Source of the DNA: Planctomycetota bacterium
Lineage (GTDB): Bacteria; Planctomycetota; SZUA-567
Direction: 5' to 3'
NCBI GenBank assembly: GCA_031270145.1
Contig: JAISYD010000072.1
Location: forward strand, 1-12,109
Length of the DNA stretch: 12,109 nt
Shown: piece after piece, positions 11,709-12,109 of the stretch
Numbering within the stretch: position 1 is the stretch's first letter
Layout of the letters: the number at the start of each line of letters is the position of its first letter
Translations under genes and position numbers: made by a program
The notes under the pieces: model-generated
Seen by the model: only the letters and a program-made list of their open reading frames with translations
Databases searched by the model: none
Told to the model about the DNA's origin: nothing

Positions 11709-12109
11709 ATGAAACTTACCGACCGAGCCATAAACAACCTGAAGGCCACGGGCAAAATACACAAGCACGCGGACGGCCGCGGCCTGTATATCCACGTTTC
11801 GCCGAGTGGCGGAAAATTGTGGCGGATGTTTTACCGCTTCGACGGCAAGGCGAAGGTGGCGAGCTTCGGAGTTTACCCGGCCGTCGGCCTGAAGCTGGCC
11901 CGTGAACGCCGCGATGAGGCGAAGGAGCTTCTGGCGCGCGGAATCGACCCGGCGGAGCACAAGCGGGATATGAAGATATTCACCGCCAACGCCGCCGCCA
12001 ACAGCTTCGAGGCGGTGGCCCGCGAGTGGCACAAAAAGCAGCATGTCCGCAAAAGCCCCGACAAGAAAAGTCATTGGACGGAAAGACACGCCAAACAGGT
12101 CATTGCCCG
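11709..12109 (+). CDS. int: P4-type tyrosine integrase, N-terminal part only
   Basis: The first 133 codons of a tyrosine site-specific recombinase are open to the right edge; the catalytic domain is outside the window. The N-terminal arm-binding domain of P4-like integrases (the former DUF4102) covers about 1-85: MKLTDRAINNLK, DGRGLYIHVSPSGGKLWR (about 22-39), then SFGVYPAVGLKLARERRDEA and LLARGIDP. A core-binding (SAM-like) region begins around 98 with SFEAVAREWHKK. These proteins integrate islands, satellites and prophages into tRNA genes, matching its place just after tRNA-Ser. The ATG at 11709 has GGGAGG 10 nt upstream, enclosed in an inverted repeat. Whether the gene is intact and whether the element is complete cannot be judged here. 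Confidence 0.93.
   Translation, partial: MKLTDRAINNLKATGKIHKHADGRGLYIHVSPSGGKLWRMFYRFDGKAKVASFGVYPAVGLKLARERRDEAKELLARGIDPAEHKRDMKIFTANAAANSFEAVAREWHKKQHVRKSPDKKSHWTERHAKQVIA

Larger units (their letters stand above)
11546..12109 (+). mobile_element. Left end of an integrative element at tRNA-Ser (continues beyond window)
   Basis: A P4-type integrase gene begins 163 bp after the 3' end of a tRNA gene and is transcribed away from it, the standard arrangement for genomic islands and satellite prophages that use the tRNA 3' end as attachment site. The intact tRNA, including CCA, would be maintained by the element's attL. The core and attR cannot be defined because the far end is outside the window. 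The boundary at 11546 is therefore approximate. Confidence 0.7.

Noticed and set aside
1..12109. CRISPR arrays, IS-element transposases, rRNA genes, toxin-antitoxin pairs, defence genes
   Set aside because: No repeat-spacer pattern, transposase motifs, rRNA stretches or small two-gene toxin cassettes were seen in this window.

Overview
The window is GC-rich, densely packed bacterial DNA. A periplasmic-binding-protein-dependent TRAP transporter and Sec-type leader peptides point to a Gram-negative (two-membrane) organism. The phylum cannot be fixed by reading. The MiaA protein has a diverged P-loop (GSTASGKE) and an SVDSMKVYR motif that I associate, from memory and with low confidence, with Planctomycetes/PVC-type homologues. 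Nothing looks phage-like except the right edge.

Layout. (1) 1-2387, minus strand: a two-gene operon of a short-chain dehydrogenase (SDR) followed by a sulfatase/alkaline-phosphatase-superfamily protein. Their reading frames overlap, and the second gene runs off the left edge. (2) 2388-2666: a divergent control region with a good sigma70-type promoter on each strand and a 7-bp dyad centred exactly between them. (3) 2667-5490, plus strand: a tripartite TRAP transporter in the order dctQ-dctM-dctP, with a GC-rich hairpin before the binding-protein gene. (4) 5491-9734, plus strand: a strong perfect hairpin, then a tight run of a D-2-hydroxyacid dehydrogenase, a secreted metallo-beta-lactamase-fold hydrolase of the methyl-parathion-hydrolase type, argJ (arginine biosynthesis) and miaA (tRNA modification). 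(5) 9790-11096, minus strand: a LicC/MobA-like nucleotidyltransferase followed by a small exported OB-fold protein, driven by a clear promoter at 11177-11205. (6) 11097-11457: no convincing gene; it contains the two flanking promoters and a 24-bp perfect palindrome. (7) 11458-12109, plus strand: tRNA-Ser(UGA), then a structured spacer and the N-terminal part of a P4-type tyrosine integrase that runs off the right edge. This is the classic left boundary of an integrative element inserted at a tRNA 3' end.

How it fits together. The TRAP system imports an organic acid, and the adjacent hydroxyacid dehydrogenase could oxidise or reduce the imported acid; this link is inference from position. argJ and miaA are housekeeping. 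The tRNA-Ser in the window has the A36-A37-A38 signature of a MiaA substrate. The SDR/sulfatase pair and the nucleotidyltransferase could belong to surface-glycan or phospho-head-group metabolism, but no substrate can be read from the sequence.

I did not find an obviously new multi-gene system. The points most worth a second look are the integrative-element boundary and its control region, the palindrome over the tRNA promoter, the altered MiaA P-loop, and the leaderless sulfatase-fold enzyme with a Thr nucleophile.
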